A stretch of 12,351 nt of DNA from Fusobacteriota bacterium (GCA_003973585.1 QNYN01000122.1:1-12351), one strand, 5' to 3'. Positions 1 to 8,170 are shown, counted from the first letter of the stretch. The notes: a model not told the origin generated them from the letters alone. A program made the numbers and translations.

Positions 1-64
1 ATCTACTTATAGTAGTTTTTATAGTAACTCTTACGATAGTTCATGTGATAGCTCTTATTATTAA
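1..64 (+). CDS. 3' end of an upstream gene with a Ser/Tyr/Asp-rich C-terminus (partial, frame uncertain)
   Basis: Frame 2 is open from the left edge to a TAA at 62-64 and encodes a tail made almost wholly of Ser, Tyr and Asp with one Cys (ending DSSCDSSYY). An intrinsic terminator follows 8 bases later, as expected for a gene end. Frame 3 is also open, to a TAA at 72-74, and reads as a hydrophobic helix (LLIVVFIVTL...). I prefer frame 2 because all four Leu codons in frame 3 are CTN, whereas genes in this window use TTA heavily. With only about 20 codons no function can be given. A noncoding tail cannot be excluded. Confidence 0.35.
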   Translation, partial: STYSSFYSNSYDSSCDSSYY

Positions 65-72
65 ATTTTATT

Positions 73-101
73 AAAAGGACATTTGTAGATGTCTTTTTTT
101 T
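73..101 (+). terminator. Rho-independent terminator of the upstream gene
   Basis: A 10-bp stem pairs AAAAGGACAT (73-82) with ATGTCTTTTT (89-98), with one G-T wobble, around a 6-base loop, and runs into a T tract (94-101). It lies just downstream of both candidate stop codons at the left edge and upstream of the promoter for yaaA, so it separates the two transcription units. Confidence 0.7.
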
Positions 102-187
102 ATTTTCTAATTTTTGACCCTCTAATTTCCCAAATAAAGGCTTTTAATTTTTAAAATGTGATGTTAGGTTGAAAGAACCTTTTAAAA

Positions 188-216
188 TTGAAAATAAAGG
201 GAAAATATGATAAAAT
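188..216 (+). promoter_or_regulatory. Sigma70-type promoter for the yaaA-recF-dciA-gyrB-gyrA unit
   Basis: TTGAAA (188-193) and TAAAAT (211-216) are separated by exactly 17 bases, and a TGA at 208-210 forms an extended -10 (TGaTAAAAT). The predicted start of transcription is near 222-224, giving a 5' leader of about 65 bases before yaaA. It lies in the only sizeable gap (101-287) upstream of the cluster. The rest of that gap shows only a weak 5-bp hairpin (AGGTT/AACCT, 166-180) and nothing coding. Confidence 0.6.
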
Positions 217-238
217 ATAGGAGTTATGTTTTGTTTAA

Positions 239-261
239 TTCTAAATTATATTAATTTAGAA
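239..261. repeat. Perfect 9-bp inverted repeat in the yaaA leader
   Basis: TTCTAAATT (239-247) is followed after 5 bases by its exact reverse complement AATTTAGAA (253-261). It lies between the predicted transcription start and the yaaA ribosome site. There is no T tract after it, so it is not an intrinsic terminator. It could be an operator or a leader hairpin. At this A+T content a chance repeat of this size is possible. Confidence 0.5.
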
Positions 262-275
262 AATAAAAGGAAAAA

Positions 276-281
276 AGGAGG
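276..281 (+). promoter_or_regulatory. Ribosome binding site fixing the TTG start of yaaA
   Basis: AGGAGG sits 6 bases upstream of TTG at 288-290. No ATG or GTG near the start of this frame gives a full-length S4 protein with suitable spacing, so the near-consensus site supports the rare TTG initiation codon. Confidence 0.75.
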
Positions 282-287
282 AAAATT

Positions 288-497
288 TTGGAAAAAATAA
301 AAATTACAACGGAGTTTATCAAGCTAGATCAACTACTAAAATTAGCTAGTTTAGCTGGTAGTGGTTCAGATGCTAAACACTTTATTACAGAAGGTATGGT
401 AAAGGTAAATGGTGAAGTAGAAATTAGAAGAGGTAAAAAAATCCGTGTAGGAGATATAATAGAATTTGAAGGAAATAAGATAGAAGTTATAGCATAA
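288..497 (+). CDS. yaaA: S4-domain RNA-binding protein YaaA (RlbP type)
   Basis: This 69-residue protein is essentially one S4 RNA-binding domain. The pattern LDQLLKLASLAGSGSDAK, then FITEGMVKVNGE, then RRGKKIRVGDIIEF is the usual alpha-L-motif fold of the small YaaA proteins encoded next to recF. Members of the family bind RNA and have been linked to ribosome assembly in Bacillus; that role is taken from the family, not from this sequence. The length is normal. It starts with TTG behind a near-perfect AGGAGG. It ends 11 bases before recF, whose ribosome site overlaps its stop region, so the two are very likely co-transcribed and translationally linked. Confidence 0.92.
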   Translation: MEKIKITTEFIKLDQLLKLASLAGSGSDAKHFITEGMVKVNGEVEIRRGKKIRVGDIIEFEGNKIEVIA

Positions 498-508
498 GAG
501 GTGTATCG

Positions 509-1603
509 ATGCAAATCCTAGATATGAATATAGTAAATTTTAGAAACCTAAAAGACAAACATCTAGAATTTGATCGTAGATTTAATTTGTTTTTAGGAAA
601 AAACGGTCAAGGTAAAACTTCTATATTAGAAGCAGTCTATTTTACAGTAACAGGTAAAAGCTTTAGAACTAAAAAAAATAAAGAGATGATTAAATATGGA
701 TTTCATAAAATGGGATCTTTTGTTAACTATGAAGATAGGGTAGCTTTAAAATCTATTTCAGTAAAAACCGATGAAAGCAAAAAAGTATATTCTTATAATA
801 GAAAAAAAATAAAATATGGTGAATTTTTAGGGAAATTGAATATTATTTCTTTTATTCCAGAAGATATAGAGCTCATTGTTGGATCACCCAGTATAAGAAG
901 ATCGTTTTTTGATTATGAAATAGCTCAAGCAGACCCAGAATATTATCGTTATTTAAAATCTGTTTCAAAATTATTAAAATTTAGAAATAAATATTTAAAG
1001 GCTAGAAATACTAGGGATCCTATGTTTGAAATTTATAATCTAGAATTTATAAAATACGCTTCATTAGTTATAAAAAAAAGAGTAGATTATGTAAAAAATG
1101 TTTCTAGGTTATTATCTTTAAACTATCGAAAATTATTTGATGGAGAAAAAGAATTAACATTAGGTTATAAATCATTTTTAGGAGAATTAAGATCTCCTAC
1201 TCTAGAAGAAATAGAAGGTAAAATTAAGAAAAACTATGAAAAAGTAAAAGATCGTGAATTACGGTATGGATACTCTCTTATAGGACCTCAAAGGGATGAC
1301 TTTTTATTTTTATTAGATACAAAAGAAGCTAAATCATACTCCTCTCAAGGGGAAAAAAAATCAATAGTATTTGCACTTAAAATTTCAGAAATAGATATGA
1401 TTATAAAAGAAAAAAAAGAAACTCCTATATTTATTATCGATGATATTTCTTCTTATTTTGACTCTATAAGAAAAGAAAATATCTTGAAATATTTCAAAAA
1501 AAGAGAAATTCAGTTATTTATTAGTTCTACCTCAGATTTAGAGATAGATGCTAAAAGATTTTATGTATATAGAGGTGAAATAAGTGACGAAGAATTTAGT
1601 TGA
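509..1603 (+). CDS. recF: DNA replication and repair protein RecF
   Basis: RecF is an SMC/ABC-like ATPase that, with RecO and RecR, loads RecA at single-strand gaps. The 364-residue length is typical. Visible motifs are the N-terminal NIVNFRNL strand, Walker A GKNGQGKT (30-37), the family motif GPQRDDF (259-265; usually GPHRDD), the ABC signature SQGE (279-282) followed by KKSIVFALK, and Walker B IFIIDD (307-312) followed by SSYFD where most family members have a D-loop like SELD. The ATG at 509 is preceded by AGAGGTG. The gene begins 11 bases after yaaA and its last 20 bases overlap the dciA start. All catalytic motifs appear intact. Confidence 0.96.
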   Translation: MQILDMNIVNFRNLKDKHLEFDRRFNLFLGKNGQGKTSILEAVYFTVTGKSFRTKKNKEMIKYGFHKMGSFVNYEDRVALKSISVKTDESKKVYSYNRKKIKYGEFLGKLNIISFIPEDIELIVGSPSIRRSFFDYEIAQADPEYYRYLKSVSKLLKFRNKYLKARNTRDPMFEIYNLEFIKYASLVIKKRVDYVKNVSRLLSLNYRKLFDGEKELTLGYKSFLGELRSPTLEEIEGKIKKNYEKVKDRELRYGYSLIGPQRDDFLFLLDTKEAKSYSSQGEKKSIVFALKISEIDMIIKEKKETPIFIIDDISSYFDSIRKENILKYFKKREIQLFISSTSDLEIDAKRFYVYRGEISDEEFS

Positions 1604-2441
1604 TGTAAAAGATTTAATAGATGCAGGAATAACTAAAAGTCGCCCTTTAAAAGAAGGTATTTTAAAGTCGGAATGGGATAAAATCGTAGGAGATTTATCA
1701 AAAAAAAGTTTTGTTCTTTTTTTAAAAGATAAAAAAGTTTTTGTAGGTGTTGAAAATTCCATATGGATTCAGCAATTAAATTTTCAAAAAAAAGAGATTA
1801 TAAAAAAAATCAATGAACTTTTTGGTGAAGAATATGTAAAAGACTTGATTTTTAAAATTGGGAGAAAAAATACAGAAGATTATTTTTTAGAAGATAATGA
1901 AGAAATTCATGAGGAAGAAATAGATTTAGATACTGTTAAATTAACAGAAGAAGAATATATAAAAATAGAAAAAGAGTTAGAAGAAATAGAAGATAAAGAG
2001 ATAAAAAAAAGAACTAAAGATATTTTGGAAAAATCATATAAAAGAAAAAAATATTTAAAATTACATGGATATAGAAAGTGTCAATGTGGCATTTATTATA
2101 GTTCCGAAGAGCCTAAATGTGCTATATGTATAAATAAAGAAGTTTTGAAATTAGAAGAAACTCTCATGAAAGCATTTAAAAATAAAAAGTTATTAAATTA
2201 TCTTCAAGCTAAAGAAAAATTTAAAAATCTTACAGAAAAAGAATACGAAAGAATAAAGATAAAAAAATTATCTAAAATAAAAAAGAATATAGATATTTAT
2301 ATTAAATCAAAAAATTTAGATAAAGCATTGGAATTATCTAAATTATATTTAACAATAGATCTTGGAAACACAGATAAAGATTATATAGATAAAAGAGCAA
2401 AAGAATTTTTAGAAATAATGTGTACTAGCAAAAAAAATTAA
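1584..2441 (+). CDS. dciA: DciA-like DUF721 replicative helicase loader with zinc-motif extension
   Basis: Residues about 5-95 are a DUF721/DciA domain: a Trp in EWDKIVG (31), the hydrophobic beta pattern KVFVGVENSIWIQQL (51-65), then an amphipathic helix and NELFG (77-81). DciA proteins assist loading of the replicative helicase DnaB in bacteria without DnaC or DnaI. At 285 residues this is much longer than many DUF721 proteins. It continues with an acidic helical linker (about 98-150), a CxC(x10)CxxC motif at Cys166, 168, 179 and 182 that could bind zinc, and a Lys-rich helical C-terminus that I do not recognise. The GTG start at 1584 has AGAGGTG 6 bases upstream and overlaps the end of recF by 20 bases. 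The location between recF and gyrB matches the DUF721 gene of Actinobacteria. The domain call is firm; the gene symbol rests on family assignment. Confidence 0.82.
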   Translation: MTKNLVDVKDLIDAGITKSRPLKEGILKSEWDKIVGDLSKKSFVLFLKDKKVFVGVENSIWIQQLNFQKKEIIKKINELFGEEYVKDLIFKIGRKNTEDYFLEDNEEIHEEEIDLDTVKLTEEEYIKIEKELEEIEDKEIKKRTKDILEKSYKRKKYLKLHGYRKCQCGIYYSSEEPKCAICINKEVLKLEETLMKAFKNKKLLNYLQAKEKFKNLTEKEYERIKIKKLSKIKKNIDIYIKSKNLDKALELSKLYLTIDLGNTDKDYIDKRAKEFLEIMCTSKKN

Positions 2442-2447
2442 AGGATC

Positions 2448-2487
2448 AATTATCGATTACAAATTAATAAAAAAGTAAGAGATAATT
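2448..2487. repeat. Spaced inverted repeat before gyrB
   Basis: AATTATC (2448-2454) and its reverse complement GATAATT (2481-2487) flank 26 bases in the 62-bp dciA-gyrB gap, the right arm ending one base before the GGAGGG of gyrB. The arms also contain the palindrome ATCGAT (2452-2457). The gap has no good promoter: GATAAT (2481-2486) lacks a credible -35 box. It may be an operator or leader fold, or chance. Confidence 0.3.
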
Positions 2488-2503
2488 AGGAGGGTAAATT
2501 AGA

Positions 2504-4411
2504 ATGAGTAATAATTATAAAGCAGAAGACATTACGATTTTAGAAGGTCTAGAAGCAGTTAGAAAAAGACCTGGGATGTATATTGGTTCAACTTCAGAAA
2601 GAGGATTACACCATTTAGTATGGGAAGTAGTAGATAACTCAGTAGATGAAGCATTAGCAGGATATTGTAATAAGATAACTATCAATGTATTAGAAGATAA
2701 TGTTATTGAAGTAATAGATAATGGTAGAGGAATTCCTACAGGAATCCATCCAAAACATGGAAAATCAGCATTAGAAATAGTATTAACAGTACTACATGCT
2801 GGTGGTAAATTTGAAAATGATAACTATAAAGTTTCAGGGGGATTACACGGAGTAGGGATATCAGTAGTTAATGCTCTTTCTGAATGGATGGAAGTTTATG
2901 TAAAGAGAGATGGACAGATATTTCACCAAAGGTTAGAACGAGGGAAACCTATGTTTGATGTAAAAGTAATTGGTGAAACTACTGAAACAGGAACTAGAGT
3001 TTTATTTAAAGCTGATGGTGAAATATTTGAAACTTTAATCTATAGTTTCGAAACTTTAAAAACAAGATTAAAAGAATTAGCTTATTTAAATAAAGGGTTA
3101 GAAATAGTTTTAACTGATTCTAGAAAAGAAGAAAAAGTAGAAGAAGTATTAAAATTTGATGGGGGAATAATTGATTTTTTAGCAGAAGTAGAAGACGGAA
3201 ATGAAAAATTAATAAAAGAGCCTATTTATATGACTGGAGAAGCAGAAGGAGTAGTAGTAGAAATTGCTATGACTTATACAACTAAACAAAGGGAAACAAT
3301 CTATTCTTTTGTTAATAACATAAATACTCAAGAAGGTGGAACCCATGTAAGTGGATTTAGAAGTGCATTAACTCGTGTAGTAAATGAAGTAGCTAAATCT
3401 ATGGGACTTATAAAAGAAAGGGATGGAAATTTCCAAGGATCGGATATAAGAGAAGGGATGACAGCTATAATTTCTGTAAAAGTTCCAGATCCTCAATTTG
3501 AAGGACAAACTAAAACTAAATTAGGAAGTTCTGAAGTAACAAGTATTGTTTCAGGAGTAGTAGGAAAATATTTAAAGATGCATTTAGAGGATACTCCATC
3601 AGATGCAAGAAATGTTATTGAAAAAATATTAATGTCTAAAAAAGCAAGGGAAGCTGCTAAAAAAGCAAGAGAATTAGTAATGAGAAAATCAGCTTTAGAA
3701 GTGGGATCATTACCAGGAAAATTAGCAGATTGTTCTTCTAAAAAACCTGAAGATTCAGAAATTTATATAGTAGAGGGAGATTCAGCAGGTGGATCGGCAA
3801 AACAAGGAAGAGATAGACATACTCAAGCTATTTTACCTTTAAGAGGAAAAATCTTAAATGTAGAAAAAGCAGGATTACATAGAGCATTAGAAAATACAGA
3901 AGTTAGAGCAATGATTACAGCTTTTGGTGCTGGAATGAACGATGAAATGGATTTAGAAAAATTAAGATACCATAAAATCATAATCATGACCGATGCCGAT
4001 GTAGATGGAGCTCATATTAGAACTTTAATTTTAACATTTTTCTTTAGATATATGCGTGATTTAATAACAAATGGAAATATTTATATAGCTCAACCACCAT
4101 TATTTAAAATTACAGCAGGAAGATCTGTACAATATGCTTATACAGACAAGCAAATGAAAGATATTACTGATTTATTAACTTCAGAAAATAGAAGATTTAC
4201 CCTTCAAAGATACAAAGGATTAGGAGAGATGAATCCTGAGCAATTATGGGAAACGACAATGGATCCAGATACTAGAACTTTATTACAAGTTAGTATTGAT
4301 GATGCAGTAGAAGCGGATAAGTTATTTGATAAATTAATGGGGGATAAAGTAGAACCTAGAAAGAAATTTATTGAAGAAGGAGCCGAATTCGTAAAGAACT
4401 TGGATATATAG
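2504..4411 (+). CDS. gyrB: DNA gyrase subunit B
   Basis: This is the ATPase subunit of the type IIA topoisomerase that introduces negative supercoils. The GHKL domain shows [10 protein letters not shown] with the catalytic Glu42, DNGRGIP (72-78), the lid [14 protein letters not shown] (112-125) and QTKTKLG (335-341) with the transducer lysine. The TOPRIM domain shows EGDSAGG (424-430), [12 protein letters not shown] (445-456) and the metal-binding DAD (497-499). [10 protein letters not shown] (568-577) lies near the C-terminus. At 635 residues it is the short form without the large insertion of E. coli GyrB. GGAGGG precedes the ATG by 9 bases. The stop overlaps the gyrA ribosome site, so A and B subunits are made together. 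Position 426 is the usual Asp; 447 is Arg. Confidence 0.98.
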   Translation: MSNNYKAEDITILEGLEAVRKRPGMYIGSTSERGLHHLVWEVVDNSVDEALAGYCNKITINVLEDNVIEVIDNGRGIPTGIHPKHGKSALEIVLTVLHAGGKFENDNYKVSGGLHGVGISVVNALSEWMEVYVKRDGQIFHQRLERGKPMFDVKVIGETTETGTRVLFKADGEIFETLIYSFETLKTRLKELAYLNKGLEIVLTDSRKEEKVEEVLKFDGGIIDFLAEVEDGNEKLIKEPIYMTGEAEGVVVEIAMTYTTKQRETIYSFVNNINTQEGGTHVSGFRSALTRVVNEVAKSMGLIKERDGNFQGSDIREGMTAIISVKVPDPQFEGQTKTKLGSSEVTSIVSGVVGKYLKMHLEDTPSDARNVIEKILMSKKAREAAKKARELVMRKSALEVGSLPGKLADCSSKKPEDSEIYIVEGDSAGGSAKQGRDRHTQAILPLRGKILNVEKAGLHRALENTEVRAMITAFGAGMNDEMDLEKLRYHKIIIMTDADVDGAHIRTLILTFFFRYMRDLITNGNIYIAQPPLFKITAGRSVQYAYTDKQMKDITDLLTSENRRFTLQRYKGLGEMNPEQLWETTMDPDTRTLLQVSIDDAVEADKLFDKLMGDKVEPRKKFIEEGAEFVKNLDI

Positions 4412-4421
4412 GGAGGATTTA

Positions 4422-7229
4422 ATGTCAAATATAATAACTAGATATATAGAACAAGAAATGAAAGAATCATATTTAGATTACTCTATGAGTGTAATCGTAA
4501 GTAGAGCATTACCAGATGTAAAAGATGGATTAAAACCAGTTCATAGAAGGATATTATTTGCTATGAATGAACTAGGAATGACTAGTGATAAACCTCATAA
4601 AAAATCAGCAAGAATCGTCGGAGAAGTACTAGGTAAGTATCATCCACATGGAGATTCGGCAGTTTATAATACTATGGTTAGAATGGCTCAAGATTTTAAC
4701 TATAGATATGAATTAATAGATGGGCATGGAAACTTTGGATCTATCGATGGTGATGGAGCAGCAGCCATGAGATATACAGAAGCAAGAATGGCAAAAATCA
4801 CAAAAGAATTATTAGTAGATTTAGATAAAAATACTATAGATTTTAGAAAAAACTTTGATGATTCATTAGATGAACCTATCGTATTACCTGCTAAATTACC
4901 TAACCTATTATTAAATGGAGCTACAGGAATAGCAGTAGGAATGGCAACAAATATTCCACCTCATAATTTAGGGGAATTAGTAGACGGAATATTAGCTATT
5001 ATAAACAATAGAGAAGAAATAAAAAGCAAAAAAGAAGAGATTATAAATGGTTTTGAAAAGGTTAAAGAATTAATTGTAAATTCTAATGAAAAGTTAGATG
5101 CAGAAATGACTTTTGAAAAATTAGAAAAAATAATTTCTAAAGCAGATATCGAAAATGAAAATAAGATTTTAACAACTTTAGATAAAATTAAAGCTATTGT
5201 AGAAAAAGCAATTGAGGAAAATGAAGCTTTAAATCTTAAATTGAAAAAAGAAAGGGAAGAAAATCTAGAAGAATCAGAAATTATTACTCCAGAATTACAA
5301 TTAACAACTTTTAGAGAAGTAAAAACTCTAATTGATGAATTATTAGGAGGAGTAAAAAAGATAACTTCTAGAGATTTAATTGAATATATCACAGGTCCAG
5401 ACTTTCCAACAGGTGGAATTATTGATGGAAAAAAAGGAATCTATGATGCTTATACAACAGGTAGAGGTAGAATAAGAGTAAGGGGTAAAGTTGAGATAGA
5501 AGAGCATAAAAATGGTAAAAATTCTATAATAATCAATGAAGTACCTTTCCAAGTAAATAAAGCAAGATTAATAGAAAAAATAGCTACTTTAGTTAGAGAG
5601 AAAAAGATTACTGGTATTACAGATCTTAGAGATGAATCAGATAGAAATGGTATAAGAGTAGTTATTGAAACAAAAAGAGGGGAAGAACCTGAGTTAATTT
5701 TAAATAAATTGTATAAATTTACAGAATTACAAAATACATTTGGAATCATAATGTTAGCATTAGTTGACAATGTTCCAAAAGTACTTAATTTAAAAGAAAT
5801 TTTAGATCATTATATCAATCATAGATTTGATGTAATAACTAGAAGAACAAAGTTTGAATTAGAAAAAGCAGAAAAAAGATCTCATATCTTAGAAGGATTT
5901 AGAATTGCACTAGATAATATTGGTGAAATAATAAAAATTATTAGAGGTTCAAAAGATGCAAATACTGCAAAGGAAACTTTAAAAATTGATTATTCATTTA
6001 GTGAAGCTCAAGCAAGATCTATATTAGATATGAAGCTACAAAGATTAACAGGTTTAGAAAGAGATAAAATAGAAAGTGAATATACAGCTTTAATAGAAGT
6101 TATAAAAGAATTACAATTTATTTTAAGTAATGAGAGTAAAGTATATGAGATAATCTCTGAAGAATTAGAAGAAATCAAAGAAAATTATTCAGATGAAAGA
6201 AGAACTCAAATAGAAGAATCTAGACTTGATATAAATATTGAGGATTTAATAGCTGATGAGAAAATGGTAGTTACAATAACTAATAAAGGTTATGTAAAGA
6301 GAATTTCTCAAGATAAATATAAAGCACAAAAAAGAGGCGGAAAAGGAGTAAGTACTCAAAATACCGTTGAAGGTGACTTTGTAGAAAATATGTATGCAGC
6401 TTCTAATTTAGATACTTTAATGATCTATACAGATGCAGGAAAAGTATATAGCTTAAAAGTATATGAAATACCAGAATCTTCTAAGCAAGCTAGAGGTAAA
6501 TTAATTGAAAATATGATTAATTTAGGAGAAGATGAAAAAGTAAGAACAATTATTAAAGTAAGAGAATTCTCAGATAATTTAGAAGTATTCTTCTTAACAA
6601 GAAATGGAATAGTTAAAAAGACAACTTTAAGCCAATTTAAAAATATAAATAAATCAGGGTTAAAAGCAATTAATTTAAAAGACAATGATGATTTAATATT
6701 TGTTGGTTTAATAGACAAAGAAGATGATACAAAATTAAATGAAGTATTTATAGCTACTAAATTAGGTTATGCTATAAGATTCCCACATGAAAATGTAAGA
6801 TCTATGGGTAGAGCTGCTACAGGAGTAAAAGGAATAACTCTGAGAGAATCAGATGAAGTAATATCTGGAGTTATCATCGAAAGGGAAGATGCTAAAATCT
6901 TAACTATTACTGAAAATGGATATGGAAAAAGAACTAGAATTAGTGGATACACTAATCAATCTAGAGGTGGAAAAGGAACTATAAACATTAGAATTAGTAA
7001 GAGAAATGGAAAAGTTGTAGATGTAAAATCTGTAACAGATGATGAAGAATTACTAGCAATTACTTCTAATGGAATAGTAATAAGAACACCTGTAGAAGAA
7101 ATTTCATTAATCGGTAGAGCAACTCAAGGTGTAAAAATCATGAGAGTAGAAGACGGTGAATATGTTGTTTCTACTATAAAAGTAAAAAGAAATTTAGAAG
7201 AAGAAATTTTAGAAGAAGAAAATAATTAA
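4422..7229 (+). CDS. gyrA: DNA gyrase subunit A with a large internal insertion
   Basis: This is the DNA breakage-reunion and wrapping subunit of gyrase. It has the catalytic Tyr118 in AAMRYTEAR, the quinolone region [17 protein letters not shown] (74-90), [17 protein letters not shown] (169-185) and GPDFPTGG (325-332). The C-terminal beta-pinwheel has the GyrA box QKRGGKG (636-642), near the canonical QRRGGKG, plus further blade motifs ([25 protein letters not shown]). This box separates it from ParC. At 935 residues it is about 115 longer than the roughly 820 usual for Gram-positive-type GyrA. The excess is a Lys/Glu-rich helical block at about 199-313. The protein ends in a short acidic tail ([11 protein letters not shown]). 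GGAGG, overlapping the gyrB stop, lies 5 bases before the ATG. Codon use inside the block matches the flanks. Confidence 0.97.
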   Translation: MSNIITRYIEQEMKESYLDYSMSVIVSRALPDVKDGLKPVHRRILFAMNELGMTSDKPHKKSARIVGEVLGKYHPHGDSAVYNTMVRMAQDFNYRYELIDGHGNFGSIDGDGAAAMRYTEARMAKITKELLVDLDKNTIDFRKNFDDSLDEPIVLPAKLPNLLLNGATGIAVGMATNIPPHNLGELVDGILAIINNREEIKSKKEEIINGFEKVKELIVNSNEKLDAEMTFEKLEKIISKADIENENKILTTLDKIKAIVEKAIEENEALNLKLKKEREENLEESEIITPELQLTTFREVKTLIDELLGGVKKITSRDLIEYITGPDFPTGGIIDGKKGIYDAYTTGRGRIRVRGKVEIEEHKNGKNSIIINEVPFQVNKARLIEKIATLVREKKITGITDLRDESDRNGIRVVIETKRGEEPELILNKLYKFTELQNTFGIIMLALVDNVPKVLNLKEILDHYINHRFDVITRRTKFELEKAEKRSHILEGFRIALDNIGEIIKIIRGSKDANTAKETLKIDYSFSEAQARSILDMKLQRLTGLERDKIESEYTALIEVIKELQFILSNESKVYEIISEELEEIKENYSDERRTQIEESRLDINIEDLIADEKMVVTITNKGYVKRISQDKYKAQKRGGKGVSTQNTVEGDFVENMYAASNLDTLMIYTDAGKVYSLKVYEIPESSKQARGKLIENMINLGEDEKVRTIIKVREFSDNLEVFFLTRNGIVKKTTLSQFKNINKSGLKAINLKDNDDLIFVGLIDKEDDTKLNEVFIATKLGYAIRFPHENVRSMGRAATGVKGITLRESDEVISGVIIEREDAKILTITENGYGKRTRISGYTNQSRGGKGTINIRISKRNGKVVDVKSVTDDEELLAITSNGIVIRTPVEEISLIGRATQGVKIMRVEDGEYVVSTIKVKRNLEEEILEEENN
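5016..5360 (+). other. Segment of gyrA encoding the GyrA insertion (residues ~199-313)
   Basis: In usual GyrA proteins the motif ...[15 protein letters not shown] is followed within about 15 residues by the helix that leads to GPDFPTGG. Here those parts are separated by an added block rich in Lys, Glu, Ile and Leu with only one Pro (290) and no Cys. Long stretches, such as about 241-285, have the heptad-like character of a coiled coil or helical hairpin. It lies after the winged-helix region that carries Tyr118, near the start of the tower. The reading frame is intact and the flanks are canonical, so it is a true in-frame insertion. Exact borders are uncertain by about 10 residues. Confidence 0.75.
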
Positions 7230-7337
7230 ATAAAAAAATGATAAAAGTAAAATTTGTAGAAACTATAATTAATTAGAAAGTTGAAAAATTAAATATTATC
7301 AATTTTTAAAAATTACTATTATAGTGGAGGGATTTAT

Positions 7338-8114
7338 ATGTTAAATAGGATTTTACTTTTATTCGGAAATGAAAAAGACAGAACTAATTTACTTAAAACA
7401 GGAAAACATTTACAAGATAAATATGGTACAGAGGTTTGTGGTCTTTATATAAAAGATGTTAGAAAATATGAAATTTTACCTCCTACAGTAGAGGGAATGG
7501 TTATAGATAATTCTGCAAACTTTATAATAAACGAGTGGGAAAAGTCTGAAAATTTACAAGTAGAAGAATTAAAGAAAGTATTTAGTGAGTATTTTCCTGT
7601 AGAGAACTTTTTAGTAGAAGAGGGAATTACTAGTGAAATAGTACAAGAAAAACTTTTAGGGTTTGACTTGGTTATCATAGAAAAATCAAAAACAATAACA
7701 GCTAATCAAAAAGATCTTTTAAAACAACATTATAAACCAATTTTAATAATATCAGAAAACAATAGTTTAAAAGTAGAAAAAGTAATGATTGCAAATGACA
7801 AAAGTGAAAGGGTAAATAGATCTATCTTCTCATTTTTAAATATGTTTCATAAATTAAAAGACTATACATCTATCTCTATAAATTTAGAGGATGAAACAGA
7901 TGAAGAATTTCCAAAATATATGGAAGTTGCTGGTAAGAATTTAAATAGGGTAGAGTTAGAAGGAAATCCTTTGGAGATAATATTAGAAAAAACTAAAGAA
8001 TTTGATATTTTAATCATGGGAGATTTAAAGCATACATTCATTGTTGAGAGAATTGTAGGAAATGTTGGATTAAAATTATTAGAAAATATCGATATTCCGA
8101 TATTTATAGGGTAA
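7338..8114 (+). CDS. Tandem universal-stress-protein-like protein, degenerate ATP site
   Basis: The 258 residues look like two UspA/HUP-type alpha/beta units. The first (1-140) begins with NRILLLFGNEKDRTN and ends in the strand KPILIISE. The second (about 145-258) begins with VEKVMIANDKSE and ends with FDILIMGDLKHTF and IDIPIFIG, the strand-loop-strand that closes a Usp domain. The Usp nucleotide motif (GxxGx9G[ST]) is not conserved: after MGD the second Gly is replaced, and GNVG stands where GS/GT is expected, so ATP binding is doubtful. No signal peptide or membrane segment is visible. GGAGGG lies 6 bases before the ATG. It is separated from gyrA by a 108-bp gap with no clear terminator or promoter, so read-through from gyrA is possible. 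Specific role unknown. Confidence 0.7.
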   Translation: MLNRILLLFGNEKDRTNLLKTGKHLQDKYGTEVCGLYIKDVRKYEILPPTVEGMVIDNSANFIINEWEKSENLQVEELKKVFSEYFPVENFLVEEGITSEIVQEKLLGFDLVIIEKSKTITANQKDLLKQHYKPILIISENNSLKVEKVMIANDKSERVNRSIFSFLNMFHKLKDYTSISINLEDETDEEFPKYMEVAGKNLNRVELEGNPLEIILEKTKEFDILIMGDLKHTFIVERIVGNVGLKLLENIDIPIFIG

Positions 8115-8137
8115 TAATAGATATAATTGATGATTAG

Positions 8138-8170
8138 TAAGGAGGAGAACTTTTTGTGTTCTCCTCCTTA
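8138..8170 (+). terminator. Perfect 13-bp hairpin after the Usp-like gene
   Basis: TAAGGAGGAGAAC (8138-8150) pairs perfectly with GTTCTCCTCCTTA (8158-8170) around a 7-base loop. It begins 23 bases after the Usp-like stop codon. It is far more stable than other structures in the window, but it is not followed directly by a T tract. A second, weak 5-bp hairpin (AAGTT 8170-8174 with AACTT 8181-8185) is followed by a T-rich run (8184-8195). I read the whole as an end-of-transcript structure, possibly bipartite. The left arm is also a perfect Shine-Dalgarno sequence. Confidence 0.6.

Noticed and set aside
2442..2503. DnaA boxes or origin between dciA and gyrB
   Set aside because: No TTATCCACA-like nonamer was seen on either strand; the gap holds only an A/T-rich spaced inverted repeat and the gyrB ribosome site.
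5016..5360. Intein or mobile insertion within gyrA
   Set aside because: There is no Cys or Ser at the entry with splicing blocks, no His-Asn end, no inverted or direct repeats, and codon use equals that of the flanks. At about 115 residues it is also shorter than typical inteins.
4961..5392. Open antisense frame of 143 codons opposite the GyrA insertion
   Set aside because: It arises from the Lys/Glu-rich sense codons, which give Phe/Ser/Leu-rich antisense. It has no good ribosome site and lies fully inside gyrA.
7230..7337. Promoter or terminator between gyrA and the Usp-like gene
   Set aside because: A perfect TATAAT (7264-7269) lacks a -35 box, and TTGAAA (7281-7286) lacks a -10 at 16-18 bases. 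The palindrome AATTTTTAAAAATT (7301-7314) is pure A/T and has no following T tract, so none is called.
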